Origin: Dryocola sp032000125
GTDB lineage: Bacteria > Pseudomonadota > Gammaproteobacteria > Enterobacterales > Enterobacteriaceae
Direction of reading: 5' to 3'
NCBI GenBank assembly: GCA_032000125.1
Contig: DAMALH010000004.1
Span: 62,001 to 126,000, forward strand
Length of the DNA stretch: 64,000 nucleotides
The position numbers were made by a program, and so were the translations under genes. Numbering within the stretch: the first letter of the stretch is position 1; each line of letters begins with the position of its first letter. Shown here piece by piece: positions 1 through 8,046 of this stretch. The notes under the pieces are model-generated. The model worked only from the letters and a program-made list of their open reading frames with translations, had not been told where the DNA came from and ran no database searches.

Positions 1-5
1 TAGAT

Positions 6-701
6 ATGCCGATAGCCCGCTGGCAAGCGCGTTTTGAACAGTACCTGCACGACAACTGGCTGCAGGATGATAAAGCTCATGATGTTGCGCATTTTCGTCG
101 CGTCTGGAAAACCGCTCAGCGGATTATGGCAGGCACGGAAGCCGATCGTTTAGCCGTGCTGGCCGCCTGTTATTTTCATGACATTGTCAATCTTCCCAAA
201 AACCATCCTGAGCGGCACCTGGCTTCCGCTCAGGCCGCGTGCGAAACCTTGCGTATCCTTGATGTCCACTTTCCTGATTTCCCGCATGAAAAGTATGACG
301 CGGTGGCCCACGCGGTACATGCCCATAGCTTTAGCGCGGGCGTGGAGCCGCAGACGCTGGAGGCGAAAATCGTTCAGGATGCCGATCGGCTTGAATCGCT
401 GGGCGCAATTGGTCTTGCTCGCGTGTTTTACACTTCCGGTGCGCTGGGGCGCCCGCTGTTTGATAGCGAAGATCCGCTTGCCGGGGAGCGTGCGTTAGAC
501 GATGCCAGCTATGCGCTCGACCATTTTCAGCAAAAGCTGCTAAAGCTACCGCAGACGATGCAAACCGAGGCGGGGCGGGAACTGGCGCGCCACAACGCCG
601 ATTTCCTCGTGCATTACATGGCAAAGCTGTGTGCCGAACTTAAGGGGGAATACCATCACCTCGACAACGAGGTGATTGAGCAGTTTTCCCCCCTGCGTTA
701 A
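6..701 (+). CDS. yedJ: HD-domain phosphohydrolase YedJ
   Basis: This 231-residue cytoplasmic protein belongs to the HD metal-dependent phosphohydrolase superfamily. His25/His29, the His58-Asp59 doublet in CYFHDI and Asp125 in VQDADRLE are the expected metal ligands. Length and N-terminus align with E. coli YedJ (WQA.F...HDV.HFRRVW), so the ATG at position 6 is very likely the true start even though the upstream region lies outside the window. The physiological substrate of YedJ is not known. In E. coli it lies beside dcm-vsr; here about 5.4 kb carrying a membrane protein, an autotransporter and a lipoprotein hydrolase separates them. Confidence 0.93.
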   Translation: MPIARWQARFEQYLHDNWLQDDKAHDVAHFRRVWKTAQRIMAGTEADRLAVLAACYFHDIVNLPKNHPERHLASAQAACETLRILDVHFPDFPHEKYDAVAHAVHAHSFSAGVEPQTLEAKIVQDADRLESLGAIGLARVFYTSGALGRPLFDSEDPLAGERALDDASYALDHFQQKLLKLPQTMQTEAGRELARHNADFLVHYMAKLCAELKGEYHHLDNEVIEQFSPLR

Positions 702-706
702 CGGCG

Positions 707-1315
707 TTATCGTAAGCGGCTAACAAGCTGGCGTTGATGATACCCGGTCAGAAAGACTGTCGTGGTAAGCGCGCCCAGCAGGGCGCAAAACATGTCTGAC
801 TGGGTATCCCAGGGATCGCCCTGGGTACCGAGGAAAAGATCGGCGCCCTGGCCCATTGCCAGCGCCGCCCACCATTCAATGAGTTCATAAACGGCGCTGA
901 TCGCCAGCGCAATACAGCACACCACGAATCCGAGCATTTTACGCCCGTGCACGTACTGGCCCCGAACAAGAATTTCTCTGGCTGCCAGCGCCGGGACCAG
1001 CCCCTGGAAAAAGTGCCCTAGCTTGTCGTATGGATTGCGGCTCAGCCCGAACCAGGCCTGCACGTCAAAACCGATCGGCACTTTGGCATAGGTGTATTGA
1101 CCGCCAATCATCAGAATAATGGCGTGAAAAAAGATCAGCGTATAAAGCAGAGGGGTTAGCGGATAGCGCGTATAGGTGGCCCACAGCAAAGGTACGACGA
1201 TAAGCACCGGCGTGACTTCCATCAGCCAGGTCGTTTTGTCCCCGGCATTGATGCCGGTCCACGCGAGAATCATCAGCAAAACCAGCGCTGCGCTTTTTAA
1301 AAGGGTTGAGGTCAT
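707..1315 (-). CDS. yjdF: YjdF-like DUF2238 inner membrane protein
   Basis: This is a polytopic inner membrane protein of about 202 residues in the DUF2238/YjdF family. Five to six hydrophobic segments are visible. The family motifs YDKLGHFFQG, YELIEWW and GTQGDPWDTQSDM line the central and C-terminal part and give conserved His, Glu and Asp residues near or in the membrane. Function is unknown. The frame opens with a GTG at 1345 (212 residues), but neither that codon nor the ATG at 1315 has a convincing ribosome site; the ATG gives the more typical N-terminus and is used here. It is convergent with yedJ, with five bases between the stops. In E. coli yjdF is at an unrelated locus, so its place here is a rearrangement. 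Confidence 0.82.
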   Translation of the reverse strand: MTSTLLKSAALVLLMILAWTGINAGDKTTWLMEVTPVLIVVPLLWATYTRYPLTPLLYTLIFFHAIILMIGGQYTYAKVPIGFDVQAWFGLSRNPYDKLGHFFQGLVPALAAREILVRGQYVHGRKMLGFVVCCIALAISAVYELIEWWAALAMGQGADLFLGTQGDPWDTQSDMFCALLGALTTTVFLTGYHQRQLVSRLR

Positions 1316-1380
1316 GGGGTTTTCACATGTTGCCAAAACGCTCACTATCTGCCGGATAGGTCAAAAATTCAAATTTGCAT

Positions 1381-1407
1381 AAAAAACGGGGCCTTAATGG
1401 CCCCGTT
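1381..1407 (-). terminator. Rho-independent terminator, minus strand
   Basis: A perfect 9-bp GC-rich stem (arms AACGGGGCC and GGCCCCGTT, five-base loop) at 1385-1407 is followed, read on the minus strand, by six T residues. It is the only one of three copies of this hairpin that has a T tract, so transcripts from the autotransporter gene probably run through the tandem repeat and stop here. Confidence 0.75.
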
Positions 1408-1733
1408 GAGACTAATGACAAACCTGCCAGCGTGACAAAACTAAAAGGTTGTGCCATTTAAAAACAAGGAAAATCAATCCATTGATTTTCGGCTAATCAT
1501 CACAAAGAAGGAAAAACCACGCTTTTTCCTTCTTTGCCAGCAGTCTCAACGGGGCCTTAATGGCCCCGTTGAGACTAATGACAAACCTGCCAGCGTGACA
1601 AAGCTAAAAGGTTGCGCCATTTAAAAACAAGGAAAATCAATCCATTGATTTTCGGCTAATCGTCACAAAGAAGGGAAAACCACGCTTTTTCCTTCTTTGC
1701 CAGCAATCAGAACGGGGCCTTAATGGCCCCGTT
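1385..1733. repeat. 163-bp tandem duplication with nested hairpins
   Basis: Two copies of a 163-bp unit start at 1385 and 1548, and a third copy of the leading hairpin is at 1711-1733. The two units differ at four internal positions and are otherwise collinear without gaps. Each unit holds three inverted repeats: the AACGGGGCC/GGCCCCGTT hairpin, an AAAATCAA/TTGATTTT hairpin, and an AAGAAGGAAAAA stem with its complement. The middle copy of the first hairpin is extended to 14 bp by GTCTC/GAGAC. The array sits downstream of the autotransporter gene and upstream of yjdF. It may be a structured 3' untranslated region or a small-RNA locus; no known repeat family is recognised. Confidence 0.9.
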
Positions 1734-1755
1734 GTGTAGGACTTGAGTCGGTGTT

Positions 1756-4700
1756 CTAGAACAGCTTGCGTAAGCGTAGGCTGAAGGTATGTGCCTGGTA
1801 ACGCTCGCCCGCCTGCAGGTCGTAACGTGCATCAAGGCTTAAATCACTAGCGTTATACAGCGTGCTACCGATAGCCACTCCTGCCATATCCTTCACCGGC
1901 GCGACGCCTTTGGAGGTGAAACTCGTTTCGCCAATGGTGTCGGCTGCATAGGTTGCGGTGCTGCTGGTTTCGTCATTGTCGTACTGGTGGATCCAGGAGA
2001 CCTGAGCGAAGGGGGTCAGATTACCCAGACCGGTGTCGAAAGCTTTTTCCAGGCGCGTGCCGATATTGCTCGTTACAGACTGCGTATGGCTTGAGCTAAC
2101 GTTCAGCGCCATGCCGTTGCCACCGCTTTCCTTGTAGCCGTCAACGTGCTGATAGCCGTAAGCCAGGGAAGCCAGCGGGGTGACAATCACCTGGGCTGGC
2201 AGCGTCAGCGGATAACCAAATTCACTTTGCAGCGTGACAGACTGACCGTTGAATTTACCCTGTGCCCTACCGGAGAAGCCGGTGAAGTCCGCGCGACGGG
2301 TAGAATCATAGTTCTGACGGTTGACCCCGGCAGACAAATTCACATACCACGGATTGCCGGTGTAGCCTGCATAGCCAATCACGCCGTAGTTATCGGCGGT
2401 CGAGGTATTGCCGCTCAGGTTATCCTTACCGTGAACCGAAGTATTGCTGTAGTTCACCGCGCCGCCTACGCGCCAGTCGTCGCCCAGCGTACGGTCAGCG
2501 CCGATTATCAGGCCGCCGAATTTCGCGCTATAGCCGCTGACACTGCTGGTGCTGTCCTGACGGGCATAGCCGCCGAAAGGCTGACCCCAGAGAACCCAGT
2601 CGCTGTAGGCATCCCCCGTTGATACGCCGCTCACGCCTGCCGTTTGCGGGTTGCGAGCGGTGTCCATGTGGGTGCTAACAACAGACATGGCCGTCAGGGT
2701 GGCAACGTTTGTCGCGGTGCTGGTGTTTATATTCTGGCTCGCAGAGAGGCGCTCGCCCACGCGGTTCGCTTCTTTCCGATCGGCAATCGCCAGCGAGGCG
2801 TTATACAGCTCAAGCAACTGCGGGGAAATGCCCGAATAGTGGCCCAGACCGCCCAGCGCTGCCGTAGCGTTTGGAATGGTTGCCCAGCCTGGCTTAGTGG
2901 CTGGCTCAGGCGTCACCGGCGTAGTTGGTATCGTTGGAACCGGATCCGGCTTCACCGGCGTTGTCGGCGTGGTTGGCGCCGTCGGGACCGGGTCTGGCTT
3001 CACCGGCGTTGTCGGTGTGGTTGGCGCCGTCGGGACCGGATCTGGTTTCACGGGCGTCGTCGGCGTAGTCGGTTCCGGATCGGGGGTGACTGGCGTTGTT
3101 GGTGTAGTCGGCGCCGTCGGGTCCGGGTTCGGCTGAGTCGGCGTCACCGGCGTTGTCGGCTCGGTTGGCGTCGTCGTTGGCGGCGGCGTGACGGGCTCTT
3201 GCAGCGTAACAACCAGCGCGCTACGGCCGTTATCGTCGTAGATTGCGCCGGTAGCTGCGCCGCTATAGCCCGCAGCCTCATAATTCAGGCGATCCGCATT
3301 ATAATTGGTGTCGGTGCTGTTGGCATCGATGACCACATAGCGCTGGCCGGCTGCGAACTGGTAAGTGTTGCCGGTACGGGCAAGGCTAATGCCTGAACCG
3401 GCGTCAACGGTCGCAGCACCTTGCACGATCAGACGGCCATAGCCGGTATCGGCAGAAGATGCGTTAGCAACCGCCGTATCAGCAACGCCGATAAGCAGTC
3501 CCGCATTGCTGCCCTGATGATAGTTACCGTTAATTGTTATCGTGTTGTTGATTTGCAGCGATGCCGCGGCGTTATCAACGGTTCCGCCGGTCGAGATGTT
3601 GTCATCAAGCAGCATCCGGCCAGTGCTGAAAACAACGTCACCGTTCGGGCTGTTGATTTGCCCAATCCCGTTAATGCCGGTAAGCATACCGGTATTTCCG
3701 CTGCCGCCTTCAACAATCAATGGCGAAGCGCTGGAATTGAAAATATTACCTTCAATGATCCCGCTGTTGACGATGGTCATCGGGACGGTGGTGTTATTAT
3801 TATAATCACTATTGAGAATAGCGTAACTATTGCCGCTGATGGTGCCGGTATTAACGATAGTAAACTGCGTACTAGTATTACCGTTCATAATATTGTAAAT
3901 GCCAAAGGCATTACTGCTAATGATCCCATTATTAACAATGTTACCGTTGCTGGCATTATTGTTATTATAATTCTCATTATAAACGGCGACGGTAGAACCG
4001 CTGATTTCACCGTTGTTGGTGAGCGCGCCAATGGTGCCCTGGTTTTGTACCCCGATATAATTGCCGCTGATAGTGCCATCGTTGGTAAGGGTAGTGATAG
4101 TGCCCTGGTTAAAGACGGCTGATTCGCTGTTGCCGTTGGTTGAGCCGCTGCTGCTAATCACACCGGTATTGTTAAAGGTTCCGATAGTTCCCTGGTTTAA
4201 AACGGCGGCGTTGTAGTGATAATAATTGGCACCTGTATTATCCATACGAATAGTGCCAGCGTTATTAAGTACGTCGATCTGACCGGTATTGCCGATCGCC
4301 GTGTAGCCGCTAATTATACCGTCCCGGGTATTTGTCAGATTATTAATCACCCCGGCGTTATTAATTGTCGCGCTACCTGTACCCTGATAGAGAGTGTTTG
4401 TTGTACCCGTGATTGACCCGCTGTTCAGCAGGTTGCCAACCTGACTTGTGGCACTGAGGTGAATGGTATCAACGGCATTGCCGCTGCTTGCGATTACACC
4501 CGAGTTATTAAGATTGTTAATGCTTCCATCAACGCTCAGCGCGTAATAGTCGGTGCTGGTAATAATACCTGCGTTTTCCAGCGTGCCGACGAGCACGTTC
4601 TGAATCACGGACAGCGCGGGCCTCTGCGCAGCGGTAAGGGTACCCTGGTCGGTTATGTTAACGGTGTCATAAGGGCTGGCGATCGATACATCAGATTGAG

Positions 4701-4818
4701 CGTCGTTGATGGTTAAGGTCGGGTTGTTCACCGCGAGGGCCGGTATTGCCAGCAATCCCTGCGCAGAGGTTAATGCCACCAGCAATGGGCCATGCTGGCT
4801 GATACGTGATTTCTTCAT
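1756..4818 (-). CDS. Type Va autotransporter, outer-membrane beta-barrel protein
   Basis: This 1020-residue protein has the classic autotransporter layout. There is an N-terminal signal peptide ending near ALA (about residue 29), then a passenger of about 500 residues built from degenerate N-x-G-x-I repeats rich in Asn, Gly, Ser and Thr, typical of a right-handed beta-helix. A Pro/Thr-rich linker (about residues 545-650) contains tandem copies of TPTTPVKPDPVPTAP-like units. The C-terminal translocator barrel (about 740-1020) ends in the outer-membrane signature LRLRKLF with a terminal Phe. The passenger shows no protease, GDSL or subtilisin motif, so an adhesin or aggregation role is inferred only from architecture. 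The passenger DNA is visibly more AT-rich than the barrel DNA. The large plus-strand open frames over this gene are antisense shadows. Confidence 0.92.
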   Translation of the reverse strand: MKKSRISQHGPLLVALTSAQGLLAIPALAVNNPTLTINDAQSDVSIASPYDTVNITDQGTLTAAQRPALSVIQNVLVGTLENAGIITSTDYYALSVDGSINNLNNSGVIASSGNAVDTIHLSATSQVGNLLNSGSITGTTNTLYQGTGSATINNAGVINNLTNTRDGIISGYTAIGNTGQIDVLNNAGTIRMDNTGANYYHYNAAVLNQGTIGTFNNTGVISSSGSTNGNSESAVFNQGTITTLTNDGTISGNYIGVQNQGTIGALTNNGEISGSTVAVYNENYNNNNASNGNIVNNGIISSNAFGIYNIMNGNTSTQFTIVNTGTISGNSYAILNSDYNNNTTVPMTIVNSGIIEGNIFNSSASPLIVEGGSGNTGMLTGINGIGQINSPNGDVVFSTGRMLLDDNISTGGTVDNAAASLQINNTITINGNYHQGSNAGLLIGVADTAVANASSADTGYGRLIVQGAATVDAGSGISLARTGNTYQFAAGQRYVVIDANSTDTNYNADRLNYEAAGYSGAATGAIYDDNGRSALVVTLQEPVTPPPTTTPTEPTTPVTPTQPNPDPTAPTTPTTPVTPDPEPTTPTTPVKPDPVPTAPTTPTTPVKPDPVPTAPTTPTTPVKPDPVPTIPTTPVTPEPATKPGWATIPNATAALGGLGHYSGISPQLLELYNASLAIADRKEANRVGERLSASQNINTSTATNVATLTAMSVVSTHMDTARNPQTAGVSGVSTGDAYSDWVLWGQPFGGYARQDSTSSVSGYSAKFGGLIIGADRTLGDDWRVGGAVNYSNTSVHGKDNLSGNTSTADNYGVIGYAGYTGNPWYVNLSAGVNRQNYDSTRRADFTGFSGRAQGKFNGQSVTLQSEFGYPLTLPAQVIVTPLASLAYGYQHVDGYKESGGNGMALNVSSSHTQSVTSNIGTRLEKAFDTGLGNLTPFAQVSWIHQYDNDETSSTATYAADTIGETSFTSKGVAPVKDMAGVAIGSTLYNASDLSLDARYDLQAGERYQAHTFSLRLRKLF

Positions 4819-5010
4819 AGGGTACCGTCGCGATGTCGCTTAAATCAATGAGTGTGCGTGTTTGTAGCGGATTCAGATTAATCTGATGCCGTTCAGGCGC
4901 AGGATATACATTTGGTTGCAAAAAACAATAAGCTCTGTTTAATTATTTCTGCGTAAAACCATTAAATTTTTAAGCGTGTAGCGATACGCATCACAATTTG
5001 AGGCGCTTTA

Positions 5011-5856
5011 ATGCGGGAGCTCATGAAACCAGCATTCGGCTGGTTATTGATTGCTATAATTTTTTTGCTTAGCGGCTGCGCGAGTCAGGATCCGTTTGTG
5101 CGCGCTAGCACATTTGCGAAAAAAAAGGGGCTGAACGGTGAAATTTTACACGCCGGAAGGTTCACGCTCGCCACATGGCAGCGAATCGTTCCGCCGGTTG
5201 AGCTATTGCGGGTCTATATTGAGGGCGACGGGTTTGCCTGGAAAAGCCGCACGCGTCCATCAGACGATCCCACGCCGCATAACCCCGTTGGCCTGATGCT
5301 GGCGGCAGCCGATCCCTCTGATAACGTGCTTTATCTGGCTCGCCCCTGTCAGTTTACCGCTACGCGATTGCCCGCCGTCTGTAAGCCGACCTGGTGGACC
5401 AATAAGCGTTTCTCACCGCCGGTCATCGAGTCGATGAACGACGCGCTCAGCCAGATGATGCAGCGCTATCCCGGTGCGAAAATAGAGCTGATAGGCTATT
5501 CAGGCGGTGGGAATATTGCTGCGCTGCTGGCGGCCCGCCGAAACGATGTACTCTCGCTGCGCACGGTTGCAGGCAATCTGGACGTTGAGTATGTCAATAA
5601 ACTGCATCGGGTTTCAGCAATGCCTGAAGCCGCAAATGCCATCAACATGGCCCCGCAGCTTGCCGCTATTCCGCAGATTCATTTCAGCGGCGGCGCGGAT
5701 AATATCGTGCCTCCTGCGGTGGCCGAACGTTTTCAACGCGCGGTAGGCACGCGATGCGCGCAGATTGAGACGCTGCCAGCTATGACACACGGCTCTGACT
5801 GGGCTGCCATCTGGCCGGCATTATTGAGAAAGAAAATGGCCTGTGGTTCGAATTAA
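5011..5856 (+). CDS. Lipoprotein with alpha/beta-hydrolase fold
   Basis: This is a predicted lipoprotein hydrolase of 281 residues. The N-terminus carries a hydrophobic stretch ending in the lipobox LLSGC with lipidation at Cys23. The nucleophile elbow GYSGGG gives Ser164; Asp230 in SGGADNIVPP and His260 in MTHGSDW complete a plausible catalytic triad in correct order. The ATG at 5011 is supported by GAGG seven bases upstream; an internal ATG at 5023 is possible but its spacing is poor. The substrate is unknown: the family includes esterases, lipases and acyl transferases. It is a single gene between the divergent autotransporter and dcm, and no partner is apparent. Confidence 0.85.
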   Translation: MRELMKPAFGWLLIAIIFLLSGCASQDPFVRASTFAKKKGLNGEILHAGRFTLATWQRIVPPVELLRVYIEGDGFAWKSRTRPSDDPTPHNPVGLMLAAADPSDNVLYLARPCQFTATRLPAVCKPTWWTNKRFSPPVIESMNDALSQMMQRYPGAKIELIGYSGGGNIAALLAARRNDVLSLRTVAGNLDVEYVNKLHRVSAMPEAANAINMAPQLAAIPQIHFSGGADNIVPPAVAERFQRAVGTRCAQIETLPAMTHGSDWAAIWPALLRKKMACGSN

Positions 5857-6076
5857 AAATAAGCTATTCAGCGCAGGCTATTAACAGTGGCGGCAGCAAT
5901 ATATAAAAGCTTTCCTTATAATTTGTACAAAAAAGTATCCGGTAAAAAATAGTATTCTTATTAAAAATAAAATCTGCGACTTTGAAATTTTCATCGCGCA
6001 ATTATTGTACGCGCGCATTTAATAACCATGCTCTGCAATATATAAGTGCTGTATACATAAACAGAACGCTATGTTA

Positions 6077-6113
6077 GGGTTGAATGCGTGATTAATCATC
6101 ACACATTCAACCC
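6077..6113. promoter_or_regulatory. Imperfect palindrome just upstream of dcm start
   Basis: Ten-base arms GGGTTGAATG (6077-6086) and CATTCAACCC (6104-6113) enclose a second five-base inverted repeat GTGAT/ATCAC, giving a 37-bp dyad with one mismatched pair. It ends four bases before the dcm ribosome site (GGAG, 6118-6121). It could be an operator or, in RNA, a hairpin next to the Shine-Dalgarno sequence. Function is inferred only from position and symmetry. Confidence 0.6.
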
Positions 6114-6126
6114 AGATGGAGCGAGC

Positions 6127-7533
6127 ATGCAAGCGTTACAGCCAGTTATTGATGAGCTTATTGAACAATCACGGGACGCAGATAAACATAAGCAAGAACT
6201 GGATCTGCTGAAAAAAGTTCTGGAAATCTATGACCAAAAGGTTGTGGCAGAGGTATTACGCGCCGTCAGCGGCAGCCACTGGACGCGTGAAACCATTAAT
6301 CGCTGGGTAAATGGCAAACTGGCAAACAAGCGGCTGGTGGATGTTGAAATGAAAATGCTGCAAAGCATGCTGCCTTCTCCACCCGTTCATCACGGGAAAT
6401 ACGCGTTTCGTTTTATCGATTTATTTGCCGGTATTGGCGGTATCCGCAGCGGGTTTGAAGCGATTGGCGGGCAGTGCGTATTTACCAGCGAGTGGAATAA
6501 GCACGCGGTGAGGACTTATAAAGCTAACTGGTATTGCGACCCCGCGCAGCATCAGTTTAACGAAGATATTCGCGAAATTACGCAAAGCGGTCGTACCGAT
6601 CTTAGCGATGAGGCAGCCGCGGCGCATATCCGGGCGACGCTGCCGGATCATGATGTTTTGCTGGCGGGATTTCCGTGCCAGCCGTTCTCCCTGGCGGGCG
6701 TCTCTAAAAAGAACGCGCTGGGCCGCGCCCACGGTTTTGCCTGTGAAACGCAGGGTACGCTGTTTTTCGACGTGGCCCGCATTATAGAGGCAAAGCGGCC
6801 GGCAATTTTTGTGCTGGAAAACGTCAAGAACCTTAAAAGCCACGACAAGGGCAACACCTTCCGCATCATTATGGAAACGCTTGATAGCCTGGGCTATGAG
6901 GTTGCCGATGCGGCCGCTACGGGCGCAAACGACCCTAAGATTATCGACGGGAAACATTTTTTACCGCAGCACCGCGAACGTATTGTGCTGGTGGGCTTCC
7001 GCCGCGATCTTAACCTGCATCAGGGTTTCACGCTGCGTGCGCTGGATGCTTTATACCCGCGGCGCCGCCCGACATTTGGCGAACTGCTTGAGCCAACGGT
7101 TGACGCCAAATACATCCTCACGCCCACGCTCTGGAAATACCTTTATAATTACGCTAAAAAACATCAGGCAAAAGGCAACGGCTTTGGCTATGGCCTGGTA
7201 GACCCAACCAATCCGGCAAGCGTGGCAAGAACGCTTTCGGCTCGTTATTACAAAGATGGCGCCGAAATTCTTATCGATCGCGGCTGGGATAAAGCGCTTG
7301 GCGAACGGGATTTTAATGATGCGGAAAACCAGGTATGCCGCCCACGTCGTTTAACGCCGCGAGAATGCGCCCGCCTGATGGGGTTTGAGACGGCAGGGGG
7401 AAAACCTTTCCGCATTCCGGTTTCGGACACTCAGGCCTATCGCCAGTTTGGCAATTCGGTAGTGGTTCCTGCCTTTGGTGCCGTAGCGAAACTGCTGGAA
7501 GAGAAGATTGGGCAGGCGGTGAAAAAACGCTAA
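6127..7533 (+). CDS. dcm: DNA cytosine-5 methyltransferase Dcm
   Basis: Dcm methylates the inner cytosine of CCWGG. The 468-residue protein carries the C5-methyltransferase motifs in order: motif I FIDLFAGIGGI, the catalytic PCQPFSLAG with its Cys, ENVKNL, QHRERI, and the C-terminal RRLTPRECARLMGF and QFGNSVVVP. From about residue 90 it is close to E. coli Dcm, while the first 80 residues, the part acting as an N-terminal accessory domain, have diverged. The ATG at 6127 has an ideal GGAG five bases upstream; the frame extends to a GTG at 6088, but that lies inside a palindrome and lacks a ribosome site. vsr follows after 12 bases, whereas in E. coli the two genes overlap. Confidence 0.96.
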   Translation: MQALQPVIDELIEQSRDADKHKQELDLLKKVLEIYDQKVVAEVLRAVSGSHWTRETINRWVNGKLANKRLVDVEMKMLQSMLPSPPVHHGKYAFRFIDLFAGIGGIRSGFEAIGGQCVFTSEWNKHAVRTYKANWYCDPAQHQFNEDIREITQSGRTDLSDEAAAAHIRATLPDHDVLLAGFPCQPFSLAGVSKKNALGRAHGFACETQGTLFFDVARIIEAKRPAIFVLENVKNLKSHDKGNTFRIIMETLDSLGYEVADAAATGANDPKIIDGKHFLPQHRERIVLVGFRRDLNLHQGFTLRALDALYPRRRPTFGELLEPTVDAKYILTPTLWKYLYNYAKKHQAKGNGFGYGLVDPTNPASVARTLSARYYKDGAEILIDRGWDKALGERDFNDAENQVCRPRRLTPRECARLMGFETAGGKPFRIPVSDTQAYRQFGNSVVVPAFGAVAKLLEEKIGQAVKKR

Positions 7534-7545
7534 ACGGAGAGAAAG

Positions 7546-8046
7546 ATGGCTGACGTACACAGTAAAGCCGTGCGCAGCAAAAATATGCGCGCCATTGCCA
7601 CACGAGATACGGCCATCGAAAAGCGTCTGGCGGGATTGCTTACTGAATGCGGATTTGAGTTCCGCGCGCAGGACGAGCAGCTCGCCGGCCGCCCCGACTT
7701 TGTTATCGATAATCACCGCTGCATTATCTTTACCCACGGCTGCTTCTGGCATCATCACAACTGCTACTTGTTCAAAGTGCCCGCCACGCGCACTGAATTC
7801 TGGCTTGAGAAAATCGGCAAGAACGTTGAGCGCGATAAACGCGATATCCGGCGTTTGCTAGGGAAAGGCTGGCGCGTGCTGCTGGTCTGGGAGTGCGCGC
7901 TAAGAGGGCGTGAGAAGCTCAGCGATGGGGCGTTAACGGAAAGGCTGGAAGAGTGGATTTGCAGCGGGGGGCATCATGCGCAGATTGATACGCTCGGTAT
8001 CCATGAGCTTAATGACGACGGGTGGCAAACGCCACCCGCTGGCTGA
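7546..8046 (+). CDS. vsr: Very-short-patch repair endonuclease Vsr
   Basis: Vsr nicks 5' of the T in T:G mismatches that arise by deamination of 5-methylcytosine at Dcm sites. The 166-residue protein keeps the catalytic residues Asp51, Thr63 and His64 and the zinc ligands Cys66, His71, Cys73 and Cys117 of the E. coli enzyme. The C-terminus is about ten residues longer. The start has a strong GGAGAGAAAG ribosome site. It is co-transcribed with dcm but not overlapping it. Its stop codon abuts the stop of the convergent yedA with no base between them. Confidence 0.96.
   Translation: MADVHSKAVRSKNMRAIATRDTAIEKRLAGLLTECGFEFRAQDEQLAGRPDFVIDNHRCIIFTHGCFWHHHNCYLFKVPATRTEFWLEKIGKNVERDKRDIRRLLGKGWRVLLVWECALRGREKLSDGALTERLEEWICSGGHHAQIDTLGIHELNDDGWQTPPAG

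Noticed and set aside
707..1345. Link of YjdF-like protein to the yjdF riboswitch of Firmicutes
   Set aside because: The names coincide, but this is the unrelated DUF2238 membrane family of enterobacteria.
2876..3136. Regular short repeats that look like a CRISPR or minisatellite
   Set aside because: They are coding repeats of the Pro/Thr linker with no spacers or cas genes.
2644..3396. 250-codon plus-strand frame, Arg/Trp-rich
   Set aside because: It is antisense to the autotransporter linker repeats; its odd composition is a by-product of repeated Pro/Thr codons on the other strand, and it has no family likeness.
3421..4122. 233-codon plus-strand frame
   Set aside because: Antisense shadow of the autotransporter passenger; low-complexity Val/Ile/Ala content and no ribosome site.
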